A DNA stretch of 64,000 nt from Pseudomonas synxantha BG33R (GCF_000263715.2 NZ_CM001514.1:4653674-4717673); one strand, 5' to 3'. Numbered from the stretch's first letter, positions 52,124 to 63,133 are shown. Notes: generated from the letters alone by a model not told the origin. Numbers and translations: made by a program.

Positions 52124-53125
52124 TTATCGCAAGGCCAATAACGCTTGGACCAGCGGCTGCAAGTCCAGGCCATTGACCTGCTTGACCTGCTCGATCAGCG
52201 CCTCTGGCCAGCACTGCATCCCCAGGCACGCGCCGAGCATGGCCCCCAGGATCGCGGCGATCGTGTCGGTGTCGCCCCCCAGGCTGGCGGCCAGGCACAG
52301 CGCTTCGAAGGCATTCATATCGCCGGACGCGACTTGCTGCGCCAGGGCGAACGACACCACCACCGACTCTTGCGAGGCAACAGACGTCCCGATCAATTCG
52401 TAGAGCAAATCGGCAAACAGGGCCTTGTCATCGCTGCCGACACTCAGGGTGCGGGCCCAACTGATGCGAGTGGAAATGCGTCCACCGGCCACCCAGTGGC
52501 CATGGCTTTCAGCCTGCTGGGCAATCTGAATGCCGATGTTCAAGGCTTCGCCGAGGTCCACGCCATTGATGCCGGCGGAGACCACCGCCGCCACGGCCGC
52601 GGCACTGGAGATACCCAGGCTGGTGTTATGGGTGACCTGGCAAGCCTGGATCACCGCCTGGATAAACGAGGCTGTCTCGCTCACATCGGCGGCGATGCCC
52701 ACCGGGGTGATGCGCATGGCCGCACCATTGGTGGTGCCGTAGCGTCCGGACTCTTGCGGCGTATGGCCAGCCAGGATCATATCAATCGCCCGTTTGGTCG
52801 ACGGCCCGAGCAGGTCCTGGGAACCCTTGGCGCGCATTCCCGCTTCCCAGTCGATCAGGCGCTGGGCAAGCACGGCAGGTTCGATCCGGCCTTGGCCTTG
52901 CACCAGCAACTCAGCGACCAGGATGGCCTGCTCGGTGTCATCGGTAATGGAACCGGCGGGCATGTTCGGTGCGATGGGCTGGTCGGCATCGGCGTCTTCC
53001 AGGGCGGTGATAGTTCCGAAGCGCGCTTTCACCTGTTCGCGGCTCAAGGATTGTGTGGGCATACCCAAGGCATCGCCCAGGGCCAAGCCATAGAAAGCAC
53101 CGAGTGCGCGATCTTCCCGGGTCAT
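52124..53125 (-). CDS. ADP-ribosylglycohydrolase family protein (YegU-like)
   Basis: The 333-residue protein has the family metal motifs 'GSITDDTEQA' near residue 57 and 'SLGGDTDTIAAILGAMLGA' near residue 286-304, each with paired Asp that bind two Mg or Mn ions. The fold hydrolyses N- or O-glycosidic bonds of ribosyl compounds. In this operon it probably frees a sugar or base from an imported glycoside, which the PfkB kinase then phosphorylates. The start overlaps the GntR stop by 4 bases (ATGA). Confidence 0.9.
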   Translation of the reverse strand: MTREDRALGAFYGLALGDALGMPTQSLSREQVKARFGTITALEDADADQPIAPNMPAGSITDDTEQAILVAELLVQGQGRIEPAVLAQRLIDWEAGMRAKGSQDLLGPSTKRAIDMILAGHTPQESGRYGTTNGAAMRITPVGIAADVSETASFIQAVIQACQVTHNTSLGISSAAAVAAVVSAGINGVDLGEALNIGIQIAQQAESHGHWVAGGRISTRISWARTLSVGSDDKALFADLLYELIGTSVASQESVVVSFALAQQVASGDMNAFEALCLAASLGGDTDTIAAILGAMLGACLGMQCWPEALIEQVKQVNGLDLQPLVQALLALR

Positions 53126-53835
53126 TTGGCGGCTCCAAACTGCAGATGCAGGCGAAAGTGCAGCGGGTCGAGCAAACTTTCGACATGCTCCATGAAGCGT
53201 TCGCGACGGTCGTAGGTGGTGCGCGAAGCTTTGAGAAATACCGTGCCGGTAGCGCGCCCGAGCAATTGAGCATCTTCATCGCTCAGGGGCTCGGCGCCGA
53301 TCCACTGGTCACCTTCGGCGCCCACATAACCGTAGGCCGCCAGGGTGATAGTCAGGGAATCATCGATCAGGCCAATGCGGGGCAGGCTTTCCAGGCCGCC
53401 CACTGCTGGCATCAACGAACGCTCCAGGGACACCGCAACGCCATCGGCCGTGTTCCGGCGGCGATCCAGGGCAATAAATTGATCGGTGCCGAAACGGCTG
53501 AACAGGTCCGGGCGCGTCACGGCTTCGAAACGCAGCACGTCGGTGCTCACCTGAGCCCCCGTGTCTGCCAGGGCCTGGGCCCAACCGCTGCGTTGGTCGA
53601 GGACCATACCATCAAAGGTGACGATGGAGCCGACACCACTCTGGGTGGCGATATAGTTACGGCGCTTGAGCTCGGCCAACGCTTCGCGCAGCGTGCCACG
53701 GCTGACCGCAAACTCCTCGGCCAACTGATGCTCACCCGGCAACAGCAAACCGTCGGCCATGACCCCACCTTCGATACGGCGGATGAGCTCGTCGACGACG
53801 CGTTTTTTCTTATCAAATCGAACATGTCTAATCAT
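53122..53835 (-). CDS. GntR family regulator with UTRA domain (YegW-like)
   Basis: The 237-residue regulator has a GntR winged helix ('GEHQLAEEFAVSRGTLREALAEL', residues 36-58) and a UTRA ligand-binding domain with 'EAVTRPDLFSRFG' and 'RTTYDRRERFMEHV'. It probably senses the operon's substrate or its phosphate. It is the first gene and overlaps the hydrolase gene. The start ATG at 53835 lacks a clear ribosome site; a TTG at 53841 is an alternative. An Hut/Yeg-like operator could lie in the 64-base gap to the next gene. Confidence 0.9.
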   Translation of the reverse strand: MIRHVRFDKKKRVVDELIRRIEGGVMADGLLLPGEHQLAEEFAVSRGTLREALAELKRRNYIATQSGVGSIVTFDGMVLDQRSGWAQALADTGAQVSTDVLRFEAVTRPDLFSRFGTDQFIALDRRRNTADGVAVSLERSLMPAVGGLESLPRIGLIDDSLTITLAAYGYVGAEGDQWIGAEPLSDEDAQLLGRATGTVFLKASRTTYDRRERFMEHVESLLDPLHFRLHLQFGAAK

Positions 53836-53905
53836 GTACAAATTGATAACCGAAAGCGGGCATTTACAGCAAGGGAATTATTTCAGGGTGAAGGCAGAAT
53901 CAGCC

Positions 53906-54466
53906 TCAGGGTTCCAGGCCGATGGGGAAAAACTCCCCTGCACTCCATACGCCAAGCCAGTTCTGACCGTTTATCGGACGAGTCACCGCCAGCTCCACCA
54001 ATTGGTAGAACACGTTGCGATGCACGAGGGCTTCAAGGTTGGTGCGAACTCGCACGTAGGGTGCAGGTTCCTGGGTGACAGGGTCCGTCACCACCCGCAA
54101 CGGGTGTTCGAGGCCGGCCTCGACCTGCTCGTCGACGTTGGTGGTAAAGCGCAATACCTGGCTTTCGCCCTGCCCTTGCACGTCCAGGGTTACCGCCACA
54201 AATGGCGCATCATCGACGCTGATGCCGACTTTTTCTACCGGCGTCACCAGGAAATAATCATCGCCATCACGGCGCAGGATATTGGAAAACAGTTTGACCA
54301 TCGGCTTTCGCCCGATAGGCGTGCCCTGGTAAAACCAGGTGCCGTCGCGGGCAATGCGCATGTCGATGTTGCCGCAAAAATCCGGGTTCCACAGATGCAC
54401 CGGTGCCGGCACCTTGCCCTTGGGCAGTTGGGCCAATAGGTCATTGGCCTTGGCGGAATCGGTCAT
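53906..54466 (-). CDS. DUF1285 protein
   Basis: The 186-residue protein has the DUF1285 pattern: 'LWNPDFCGNIDMRIARDGTWFY' (25-46), 'GRKPMVKLFSNILRRDGDDYFLVTPVEK' across residues 52-80. The family is widespread in proteobacteria and its role is unknown. It has no signal or membrane segment. It lies 17 bases after the DUF4823 gene end on the same strand, so the two may be co-transcribed. Confidence 0.88.
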   Translation of the reverse strand: MTDSAKANDLLAQLPKGKVPAPVHLWNPDFCGNIDMRIARDGTWFYQGTPIGRKPMVKLFSNILRRDGDDYFLVTPVEKVGISVDDAPFVAVTLDVQGQGESQVLRFTTNVDEQVEAGLEHPLRVVTDPVTQEPAPYVRVRTNLEALVHRNVFYQLVELAVTRPINGQNWLGVWSAGEFFPIGLEP

Positions 54467-54482
54467 GGGGCTCTCCTCAGGT

Positions 54483-55088
54483 CTACTGATTGCTCATACC
54501 CAGCAAGCCTCGGGCGTATTGCGCCAGGGGGCGGGCAATCAGATCTTGTGGCGATGTGTCGTGGAACGTCAGTAAACCGCCACGACTGCGAATACGTGCA
54601 GTATCAATCAAATACTGGGTGCTGGTCTCGATCAACATGACCTGGATCACACCGCTGTCCAGTCCCAGGCGGTCCAGAGCTTGCTGGTCGGTCCACTCAT
54701 CGGCATTGCCGATACGGTCATCGGCTGCCGCAAAACGGCAATACAGCAGGTAGTGAGCCCCCGCCTCGCGGGCTTCGGCCATGGCCTGCTCAAGACCTTC
54801 GGGTTGGCGGGCACGACGGACCATGGGGAAATATTCGACGAAACCGTTGAACGCTTCCTCGGCGACCACGTTGGGTCGCGGGTACGCGCTGCCCGGCGGC
54901 ACGAAGGCGCCTTGGGCGATAAACACAAAGGAATCCGGCTGTATGCGCACCGAGGCCGTACGCCGGGTATCGCTATGGTCCAGCAGCCCGGCATCGCTCA
55001 TCTGATAGCGAGTGCCTTCGGCCATATCGCTGACGGTCATACAACCACTCAGGGCCAACGCCGCCAGCAGTAAAACCAGACTACGCAT
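54483..55088 (-). CDS. DUF4823 lipoprotein
   Basis: The 201-residue protein has a lipobox ('LALSGCMTV', Cys near residue 16). The mature part holds 'FVFIAQGAFVPPGSAYPRPN' region (52-71) and 'GAHYLLYCRFAAADDRIG' (about 105-122), the DUF4823 family. Function is unknown; the envelope location is clear. The ATG at 55088 follows GGAGG by 8 bases. Confidence 0.85.
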   Translation of the reverse strand: MRSLVLLLAALALSGCMTVSDMAEGTRYQMSDAGLLDHSDTRRTASVRIQPDSFVFIAQGAFVPPGSAYPRPNVVAEEAFNGFVEYFPMVRRARQPEGLEQAMAEAREAGAHYLLYCRFAAADDRIGNADEWTDQQALDRLGLDSGVIQVMLIETSTQYLIDTARIRSRGGLLTFHDTSPQDLIARPLAQYARGLLGMSNQ

Positions 55089-55187
55089 CCTAATCCTCCA
55101 GAAGCCGGTGACGGAAAACCGGCGAATGGGCGTGAGATGCAGGTTCTGCGCCAGCTTGAAGGACAACACATTGAGGCATGCGCGACC

Positions 55188-56156
55188 TTAGCCGCCAATG
55201 ATCTTCATGATTGTCGCGCCGCCCGAAAACGCCACTTCCTGCTTGTCGCCCAGCGCCTTCATCAACAAGCCCTGCAAGGCCGGCAATGCCTGGTGGCGCG
55301 GTTGATCAAGCAAGTCACCGACGTAGTGGCGATTGCTTGAGGACAAGCAACCATGCAGCCAGCCCGTGGAGGACAACCGCAACCGCGAACACGTACGACA
55401 GAACGGTACACTTTCGTTGGCGATCACGCCGAAGAAGCCTTTGCCCGGTACTTCGTAGCGTACGGCGGTAGCGTCAACGGGCGCGTTGGCTTGCAGGTAT
55501 TCGTGGCGCTCACCGATCAGGCTGAGCAATTGCTGCAAGCTGACAAATTGCTGGAGGAACGCGTTGGAGTCTTTCGCCAGGTGCCCCATGCGCATCAATT
55601 CGATAAAGCGCAACTCGTAGCCACGCTCCAGGCAGTAATCGAGCAGAGGCATCACCTGATCCAGGTTCTGGCCACGCAATGGCACCATGTTGACCTTGAT
55701 CTTGATGCCGGCCGCGCTGGCCTGGTCCATACCATCGAGCACGGTGGCCAGGTCGCCGCCACGAGCGATGCTGCGAAAGGCATCGGCATCCAGGGTATCG
55801 AGGGAGACATTGATACGCCGAATGCCGGCATCCACCAGCAACGGCAGTTTGCGCGCCAGCAGTTGGCCGTTGGTCGTCAGGCTGATGTCGCTGAGGCCCA
55901 TCTGCCCTACCGCGTCCATGAACGCTTCCAGCTTGGGGCTCACCAGCGGTTCGCCGCCGGTAATGCGCAAGCGTTCGATGCCCGCCGCTTCAATCAGGTA
56001 AGCCACGCCCCGGGCCATGGCAGCGGCCGAGAGTTCGTCCTGGGCAGCCACCAGCCGCTTGCCGTCAGGCACGCAGTAGGTACACGCGTAATTGCAGGCT
56101 GAGGTCAGGCTGATCCGCAAATTGCGAAAACGCCTGCCTTGACGATCAACGATCAT
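55188..56156 (-). CDS. moaA: GTP 3',8-cyclase (molybdenum cofactor biosynthesis)
   Basis: The radical-SAM enzyme starts molybdopterin synthesis by converting GTP to 3',8-cyclo-GTP. The 322-residue protein has the cluster motif Cys21-x3-Cys25-x2-Cys28 ('SACNYACTYC'), the second cluster cysteines in 'FCRTCSRLRL...HGC' near residue 260-278, and the essential terminal Gly-Gly ('MKIIGG'). The start is placed at the usual 'MIVDRQGRRFRNLRISLT' pattern. It is a stand-alone gene here. Confidence 0.96.
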   Translation of the reverse strand: MIVDRQGRRFRNLRISLTSACNYACTYCVPDGKRLVAAQDELSAAAMARGVAYLIEAAGIERLRITGGEPLVSPKLEAFMDAVGQMGLSDISLTTNGQLLARKLPLLVDAGIRRINVSLDTLDADAFRSIARGGDLATVLDGMDQASAAGIKIKVNMVPLRGQNLDQVMPLLDYCLERGYELRFIELMRMGHLAKDSNAFLQQFVSLQQLLSLIGERHEYLQANAPVDATAVRYEVPGKGFFGVIANESVPFCRTCSRLRLSSTGWLHGCLSSSNRHYVGDLLDQPRHQALPALQGLLMKALGDKQEVAFSGGATIMKIIGG

Positions 56157-56295
56157 GGATCACTCCGGCAGAAGATAATTCGGGCGCGCTAAAAGCTGAC
56201 TCATAAATCAGCTTTTAGCAAGGTCCTTGCCTGAGTATATTCCTGGGTTAATACCCCTGGCAGTAAATCATTGCCCCATCACTGCGGCGAATAAC

Positions 56296-56961
56296 TTACG
56301 TAGCCGGGGTCTCATTACCTTTTTCAGGCCCAGGCAGTTCAGTGCTGTGCTTGCGCTTGTTGCCCATGCGCACGCCGATGTCCATCAGGAACTGGAAGAA
56401 ACCTTCCTGATCCTCCAGCACATTGCTCCAGAACGGCGAGTGATACAGCGCCACGGCGCCATGCACCAGGGCCCAGGCGGCGCAGTAGTGGAAATACGGC
56501 GGCACGTCTTCAAGCTTGCCTTCACTGATACGCCCCTTGATCAGCAGGGTCAGGCGTTCGAAGTTCGAGGCGCGGATCTTGTGCAGCTCCTCGACCATTT
56601 CCGGCACCTGGTGCCCCTTGACCACCTTCTCTTCCAGGCGGTCGAACAGGCGGTAGCGCTGCGGGTCACGCATACGGAACTCGAAGTAAGCGCGAGACAG
56701 CGCTTCCTTGTCCTTGTCGACATCGGCCGAGTGCAGCAGCTCGTTCAAGTCGCGCTCGTAGTCGAGCATCAGGCGCAAGTAGATCTCGGCCTTGGATTTG
56801 AAGTGCTTGTAGATGGTGCCCTTGCCGATACCCACGGCATCCGCAATCATCTCTACCGTGACGCTGTCTTCGCCCTGTTCGAGGAATAACTTGAGTGCGG
56901 TGTCGAGAATTTCCTGCTCACGGCGGCGAAACTCACGGACCTTACGGGGTTCTTTGTGCAT
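56296..56961 (-). CDS. TetR family transcriptional regulator
   Basis: The 221-residue regulator has a TetR HTH ('VTVEMIADAVGIGKGTIYKHF', about residues 34-54) and a variable ligand-binding half. It is the PA2957-like regulator found beside the sRNA gene rgsA and tatD in Pseudomonas. It faces away from the fatty-acid cluster. The ATG at 56961 gives the family's usual start; the open extension to 57093 is not supported. Target unknown. Confidence 0.9.
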   Translation of the reverse strand: MHKEPRKVREFRRREQEILDTALKLFLEQGEDSVTVEMIADAVGIGKGTIYKHFKSKAEIYLRLMLDYERDLNELLHSADVDKDKEALSRAYFEFRMRDPQRYRLFDRLEEKVVKGHQVPEMVEELHKIRASNFERLTLLIKGRISEGKLEDVPPYFHYCAAWALVHGAVALYHSPFWSNVLEDQEGFFQFLMDIGVRMGNKRKHSTELPGPEKGNETPAT

Positions 56962-57269
56962 GAGGAAGAAGTCTGCAAAGGTCGGAATAGGGAGGGTTGC
57001 GCAGGGCCACAGATACGTGGCGATACGATTTACCCGATGCGAGGGATTATCCCGACTGAACGGTCGTTGGGCAATGTCTATGTGAACCCGCAACGCACTT
57101 AACTTTCAATACGCCAACGTTTTTATCGATATCAGTCAGAAATAGACGCGCCGCCTGAAGCTGCTCACCTGCTCAATGAGAACTCAAGCTAAGCGGGCGT
57201 ATTCCAAATCTGTTTAAAAAACGATCAGATCTGACTGGACTGAATCGGATACTGATCAATACTTCAACT

Positions 57270-57387
57270 GTCGCCGCGACATCTCCCCCAAGTGACGCGA
57301 CGACCTGGGTACCGACGGACTGCGTGCCCTTGTTTTACTCCTAATGGTCTTAGCCCGGATTCACCCCCCAGAACCCGGGTTTTTTTT
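57270..57387 (+). ncRNA. rgsA: RgsA (P16)-type small RNA
   Basis: The position between the PA2957-type TetR gene and tatD is that of the RpoS-dependent sRNA RgsA (formerly P16) in P. aeruginosa and P. fluorescens. An RpoS-like -10 (CAATACT at 57257-57263) precedes the likely start, and a stem CCCGG...CCGGG with eight following T closes the RNA at about 57387. The length of about 118 bases fits the known RNA. The sequence itself was not checked against a database. Confidence 0.72.
57354..57387 (+). terminator. Terminator of RgsA
   Basis: CCCGG pairs with CCGGG around a C-rich loop, followed by eight T. No protein gene precedes it on this strand. Confidence 0.8.
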
Positions 57388-57405
57388 GCCTGCGATTCAG
57401 CCGTG

Positions 57406-58191
57406 CTATCCGGCTACATGGGCCAACGGAAACAGGCGTTTGAAGTTTTCGGTGGTCTGCTCGGCGAAGCGCTCGTACGACTCGCCGCGCAGCATCGCCA
57501 AGTAATCGGCCACGTCACGCACATATTCAGGCAGGTTTGGCTTGCCGCGGTGGGGAATAGGTGCCAGGTACGGCGAGTCGGTTTCCACCAGCAGGCGGTC
57601 GGCTGGCACTTGGCGAGCCACGTCGCGCAGCGCGTCGGCGTTGCGAAAGGTGACGATACCCGACAGGGAAATATAGAACCCCAGGTCCAGAGCAGCCTTG
57701 GCCATGTCCCAGTCTTCGGTAAAACAATGCAACACACCGGCCTGCGGCAGCGCGGCTTCGCGCAGCAAGGTCAAGGTATCGGCGCGGGCCCCCCGGGTGT
57801 GGACGATCACCGGCTTGCCGGTCTGCCGGGCGGCCTGCAAGTGCAGGCGGAAAGAGGCCTGCTGCAACTCGGCGGCTTCAGGCTCGTAGTGGTAGTCCAG
57901 GCCGGTTTCGCCAATGGCCACCACCCGTGGATGGTTGAGTTCGCCCAATAGCCAATCCAGAGCCGGGGCTTCGCCGGGCTTGAGGTCCAGCGGGTGGATG
58001 CCCACCGAGCAATCCACATCGGCGTAGCGATCAGCCAGGGCTTTGACGTCGCCGGCGTTTTCAGCGCTGACGCCGATGCACAGAAAGTGCCCTACCCCAC
58101 GCTGGCGTGCAGCTTCAAGGGCGGCGTCGAGGGAACCGCCGTGCTGGGCAAGGTCAAGGCGATCAAGATGGCAATGGGAATCTACGAGCAT
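57406..58191 (-). CDS. tatD: TatD family metal-dependent hydrolase
   Basis: The 261-residue TIM-barrel hydrolase has 'MLVDSHCHLDRLDL' (metal-binding His/His), 'GIHPLDLKPGE', 'AIGETGLDYHYE' and 'LLVETDSPYLAP' near residue 200, the TatD family pattern. Family members act as 3'-5' exonucleases or D-aminoacyl-tRNA or DNA repair enzymes. It follows holB by only 63 bases, where other pseudomonads carry pilZ. Confidence 0.93.
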   Translation of the reverse strand: MLVDSHCHLDRLDLAQHGGSLDAALEAARQRGVGHFLCIGVSAENAGDVKALADRYADVDCSVGIHPLDLKPGEAPALDWLLGELNHPRVVAIGETGLDYHYEPEAAELQQASFRLHLQAARQTGKPVIVHTRGARADTLTLLREAALPQAGVLHCFTEDWDMAKAALDLGFYISLSGIVTFRNADALRDVARQVPADRLLVETDSPYLAPIPHRGKPNLPEYVRDVADYLAMLRGESYERFAEQTTENFKRLFPLAHVAG

Positions 58192-58227
58192 AGGAAGTCA
58201 GGGCTTAATTCACAAAAAGGGTCTGGC

Positions 58228-58250
58228 CGACCATACACCTGTCGGCCGCG
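58228..58250. terminator. Hairpin between holB and tatD
   Basis: GGCCGAC and GTCGGCC pair fully around nine bases, 5 bases after the holB stop. On the minus strand it is followed by AGACCCTTTTTGTG, a weak T-run. It lies where pilZ is expected. Confidence 0.5.
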
Positions 58251-58254
58251 AAAA

Positions 58255-59878
<1,624 letters not shown>

Positions 59879-59888
59879 TTAGTCAGAG

Positions 59889-61010
59889 TCATTGCGGGCT
59901 TTGCGGCGCGGTAGTGTCCGGCGCGGGCTCAATCGGTGCCTCGGCAGGTGCGGTTGCATCTTCCAGCGGTTTCACCACTGGAGCCGGGCTGGAGCGGTAA
60001 TCGCCACGCCGCTTGAGCTGGAACTCGCGCACGGCGGCATTATGGGCATCCAGGTTATCCGAGAAAATATGGCTGCCGTCGCCACGGGCGACAAAATACA
60101 GGCTGCTGCCCGGCACCGGGTTCAGCGCTGCATGGATCGCCTCGCGACCGACCATCGCAATAGGCGTGGGCGGCAGGCCGGCGATCATATAGGTGTTGTA
60201 GGGGTTGGCTTCCTTGAGGTGGGCGCGGGTCAACTTGCCGTTGTAGCGCTCACCCAGGCCGTAAATCACGGTGGGATCAGTCTGCAGCATCATGCCGATC
60301 TTCATGCGGCGCACGAACACACCAGCAATCTGCCCACGCTCTTGCGGCACGCCGGTCTCCTTTTCCACCAGGGACGCCATGATCAGTGCCTGATAAGGGT
60401 CGGTGTACGGCGCATCGTCGGCACGCTTGCTCCACTCCTGGGCGAGCACATCATCCAGGCGGTTGTAGGCTTTTTTCAGGAATTCGACATCGGTCATGCC
60501 GCGTACAAAACGGTAGGTGTCAGGGAAGAAACGCCCTTCCGGAAACTCACCCGCATGGCCGAGCTTGTCCATCACTTCGCTGTCAGTCAGGCCAGGAAGG
60601 GTCTGTACGATTTTTTCATGCTTGGCCAGGGCGGTGCGCACCTGGCGGAAATTCCAGCCCTCCACCAGGGTCAGGCTGTATTGCACCACTTCGCCGCGCT
60701 GCCACAGGCCGATCAAGCCTTCGGCAGTGAGGCCGGGTGTCATGCGATATTCGCCGCTGTGCAGTGGCTGGCCTTCAAGGTTGAAGCGCCAGTACAGGCG
60801 TAACCAGAATGCGTCGTCAAGTACACCGTCGGCTTCCAGACGATTGAAAGTACCCGTTGGGGTAGCGCCAGCCGGCACGTCGAGCAACTGCTCCTGGGGC
60901 AGCTTCAGGGGCTGCTTGAGGGCAGAGTCGAGTTTCCAGGCCGAAAAGCCCACGAGCAACGCTGCCGAGACCAGGCTGATCTGCAGCAGTAACACCAGTT
61001 TTCGTATCAA
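59889..61010 (-). CDS. mltG: Endolytic murein transglycosylase
   Basis: The enzyme cuts nascent peptidoglycan strands and sets glycan chain length. From the TTG at 61010 it has 373 residues: one N-terminal membrane helix ('LVLLLQISLVSAALLVGFSAW' around residues 4-24), a LysM-like subdomain, and the YceG domain with the catalytic Glu in 'ASLVEKETGVPQERGQIAGVF' (near residue 215). The C-terminal tail is Pro- and Ala-rich. The TTG choice is inferred because no in-frame ATG fits the membrane helix; GGAT lies 7 bases upstream. Confidence 0.9.
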   Translation of the reverse strand: MIRKLVLLLQISLVSAALLVGFSAWKLDSALKQPLKLPQEQLLDVPAGATPTGTFNRLEADGVLDDAFWLRLYWRFNLEGQPLHSGEYRMTPGLTAEGLIGLWQRGEVVQYSLTLVEGWNFRQVRTALAKHEKIVQTLPGLTDSEVMDKLGHAGEFPEGRFFPDTYRFVRGMTDVEFLKKAYNRLDDVLAQEWSKRADDAPYTDPYQALIMASLVEKETGVPQERGQIAGVFVRRMKIGMMLQTDPTVIYGLGERYNGKLTRAHLKEANPYNTYMIAGLPPTPIAMVGREAIHAALNPVPGSSLYFVARGDGSHIFSDNLDAHNAAVREFQLKRRGDYRSSPAPVVKPLEDATAPAEAPIEPAPDTTAPQSPQ

Positions 61011-61011
61011 C

Positions 61012-61827
61012 TCAAATATCCAATAGCGCGCGAACAATACCCTGCAGTTTACGGGTGAGCGGCCCAACCGGCCAGCTCATCGCAGCGCATCCACGCACCG
61101 GCCAAATGCCATATACGCTGTTGCAGACGAAGACCTCATCGGCCTGCTGCAACTGCTCAATATCGATATCGGCCACGGCCACCGGGATGCCCAGCGCTTG
61201 TGCCTGGGCCAGCAGCTCGGCGCGCATCACCCCGGCCACGCCGCAACGGGTCAGATCAGCGGTTAGTAACAAGCCGTTGCGCACCAGGAACAGGTTGCTG
61301 AACACGCCTTCGATCACCCGTCCGGACATATCCAGCATCAAGCCTTCGGCATGTTCGGTATCTTGCCATTCAGCACGGGCGATCACTTGCTCCAGGCGGT
61401 TGAGGTGCTTGAGACCGGCCAGCAGCGGCTGCTCAGCCAAGCGCGTGGTACAGGGGAACAGGCGGATGCCTTCGATTGCATGGGCGGGCGGGTAAACAGC
61501 GGGCGCACTGCCCTGCAAGATACGACGCACCGGGGCGCCAGGGTTGATGCCATAACCGCGCAGGCTGTCGCCACGGGTGAGGATCAACTTGAGGACACCG
61601 TCACCCAGCGCGACGGCGAAGCCAAGCACTTCGTTGCGAATCAACCCGTGATCCGCCACCAGTGCCAAGCGCCTGCAACCCTCTTCCAGGCGTTGCAGGT
61701 GACGGTCGAGCAGCAACGGCTGCCCGGCCTTGACGGCGATGGTCTCGAATATCCCATCGCCATACGCCAGGCCACGATCTTTCAGGGGCACGCTGCCCGC
61801 TGGCTGACCGTCGACCCAGCTGTGCAT
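61012..61827 (-). CDS. pabC: Aminodeoxychorismate lyase
   Basis: The PLP enzyme converts aminodeoxychorismate, the product of PabB, to p-aminobenzoate and pyruvate for folate. The 271-residue branched-chain-aminotransferase-fold protein has 'DRGLAYGDGIFETI' near residue 16, the PLP Lys in 'GLKHLNRLEQVIAR' near residue 139, and 'EGVFSNLFLVRNG' near residue 173. It overlaps the fabF stop by 3 bases (TGATG). Confidence 0.95.
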   Translation of the reverse strand: MHSWVDGQPAGSVPLKDRGLAYGDGIFETIAVKAGQPLLLDRHLQRLEEGCRRLALVADHGLIRNEVLGFAVALGDGVLKLILTRGDSLRGYGINPGAPVRRILQGSAPAVYPPAHAIEGIRLFPCTTRLAEQPLLAGLKHLNRLEQVIARAEWQDTEHAEGLMLDMSGRVIEGVFSNLFLVRNGLLLTADLTRCGVAGVMRAELLAQAQALGIPVAVADIDIEQLQQADEVFVCNSVYGIWPVRGCAAMSWPVGPLTRKLQGIVRALLDI

Positions 61828-63071
61828 CACTCGGCGAACCGGCGGAACACCAGGGAGCCGTTGGTGCCACCAAACCCGAACGAGTTGGAGATCACCACGT
61901 CGATCGGCATCGGTTGCGCTTCGTGGGGCACGAAGTTCAGATCGCAGCCTTCGTCCGGCTCATCAAGGTTGATGGTCGGCGGAGCGACCTGATCCTTGAT
62001 CGCCATGACACTGAAGATCGCCTCGACCGCGCCCGCCGCACCCAACAGGTGGCCGGTCATGGACTTGGTGGAGCTGACGGCCAGCTTGTAGGCATGTTCA
62101 CCGAACACCGACTTGATGGCTTCGGCTTCCGCCAGGTCGCCGGTCGGCGTCGAAGTACCATGGGCGTTGATGTACTGCACCTGGTCAGGGTTGACCTTCG
62201 CATCGCGCAGTGCATTGGTGATGCAGCGCGCAGCACCGGCACCGTCGGACGGTGGCGACGTCATGTGATAGGCATCGCCGCTCATGCCAAAGCCGATCAA
62301 CTCGGCGTAGATGGTGGCGCCACGCGCCTTGGCGTGCTCCAGCTCTTCGAGCACCAGGGCACCGGCGCCGTCAGACAGCACGAAGCCATCACGGCCCTTG
62401 TCCCATGGACGGCTGGCCCGGGTCGGCTCGTCATTGCGGGTCGACAACGCACGGGATGCACCGAAGCCACCCATGCCCAGGCCGCAGGCGGCCATTTCAG
62501 CGCCACCGGCGATCATCACATCCGCTTCGTCATAAGCGATGTTGCGCGCCGCCATGCCGATGCAGTGGGTGCCCGTGGTGCACGCCGTTGCGATGGCGTA
62601 GTTAGGCCCTTGTGCACCCAGGTGGATGGACAGGAAGCCGGAAATCATATTGATGATCGAGCCGGGCACGAAGAACGGTGAAATTCGACGCGGGCCGGAA
62701 TCGTGCAGCGTGCGGCTGGTTTCTTCGATATTGGTCAAACCGCCAATCCCCGAACCCATGGCCACGCCGATGCGGTCACGGTTGGCGTCGGTGACTTCCA
62801 GGCCGGCGTTGCGCACCGCCTGAAAACCGGCTGCCAAGCCGTATTGAATGAACAGGTCGAGCTTGCGGGATTCTTTGATCGAGAGATATTCCTCGACATT
62901 GAAGCCCTTTACCGAGCCGCCAAAACGGGTGGAATAGGCAGAAAGGTCCGTGTGTTCGATCAGACCAATACCACTGCGGCCAGCCAGAATGCCCTGCCAA
63001 CTGCTCGGCACATCCGTACCCAGTGGCGACAACATACCCATACCGGTGACTACGACGCGTCTACGCGACAC
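61827..63071 (-). CDS. fabF: Beta-ketoacyl-ACP synthase II
   Basis: The condensing enzyme elongates acyl-ACP. The 414-residue protein has '[13 protein letters not shown]', the catalytic Cys in 'ATACTTGTH' near residue 164, the two His in '[11 protein letters not shown]' near residue 305 and '[12 protein letters not shown]' near residue 341. It is the KAS II of the fabG-acpP-fabF cluster. The terminator between acpP and fabF suggests reduced read-through to fabF. Confidence 0.97.
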   Translation of the reverse strand: MSRRRVVVTGMGMLSPLGTDVPSSWQGILAGRSGIGLIEHTDLSAYSTRFGGSVKGFNVEEYLSIKESRKLDLFIQYGLAAGFQAVRNAGLEVTDANRDRIGVAMGSGIGGLTNIEETSRTLHDSGPRRISPFFVPGSIINMISGFLSIHLGAQGPNYAIATACTTGTHCIGMAARNIAYDEADVMIAGGAEMAACGLGMGGFGASRALSTRNDEPTRASRPWDKGRDGFVLSDGAGALVLEELEHAKARGATIYAELIGFGMSGDAYHMTSPPSDGAGAARCITNALRDAKVNPDQVQYINAHGTSTPTGDLAEAEAIKSVFGEHAYKLAVSSTKSMTGHLLGAAGAVEAIFSVMAIKDQVAPPTINLDEPDEGCDLNFVPHEAQPMPIDVVISNSFGFGGTNGSLVFRRFAE

Positions 63072-63133
63072 AGCACTCTCCTTTTTCTAATGACGACACT
63101 TCGATTCGCAGCTTACTTTTCATCACCGCCTAA

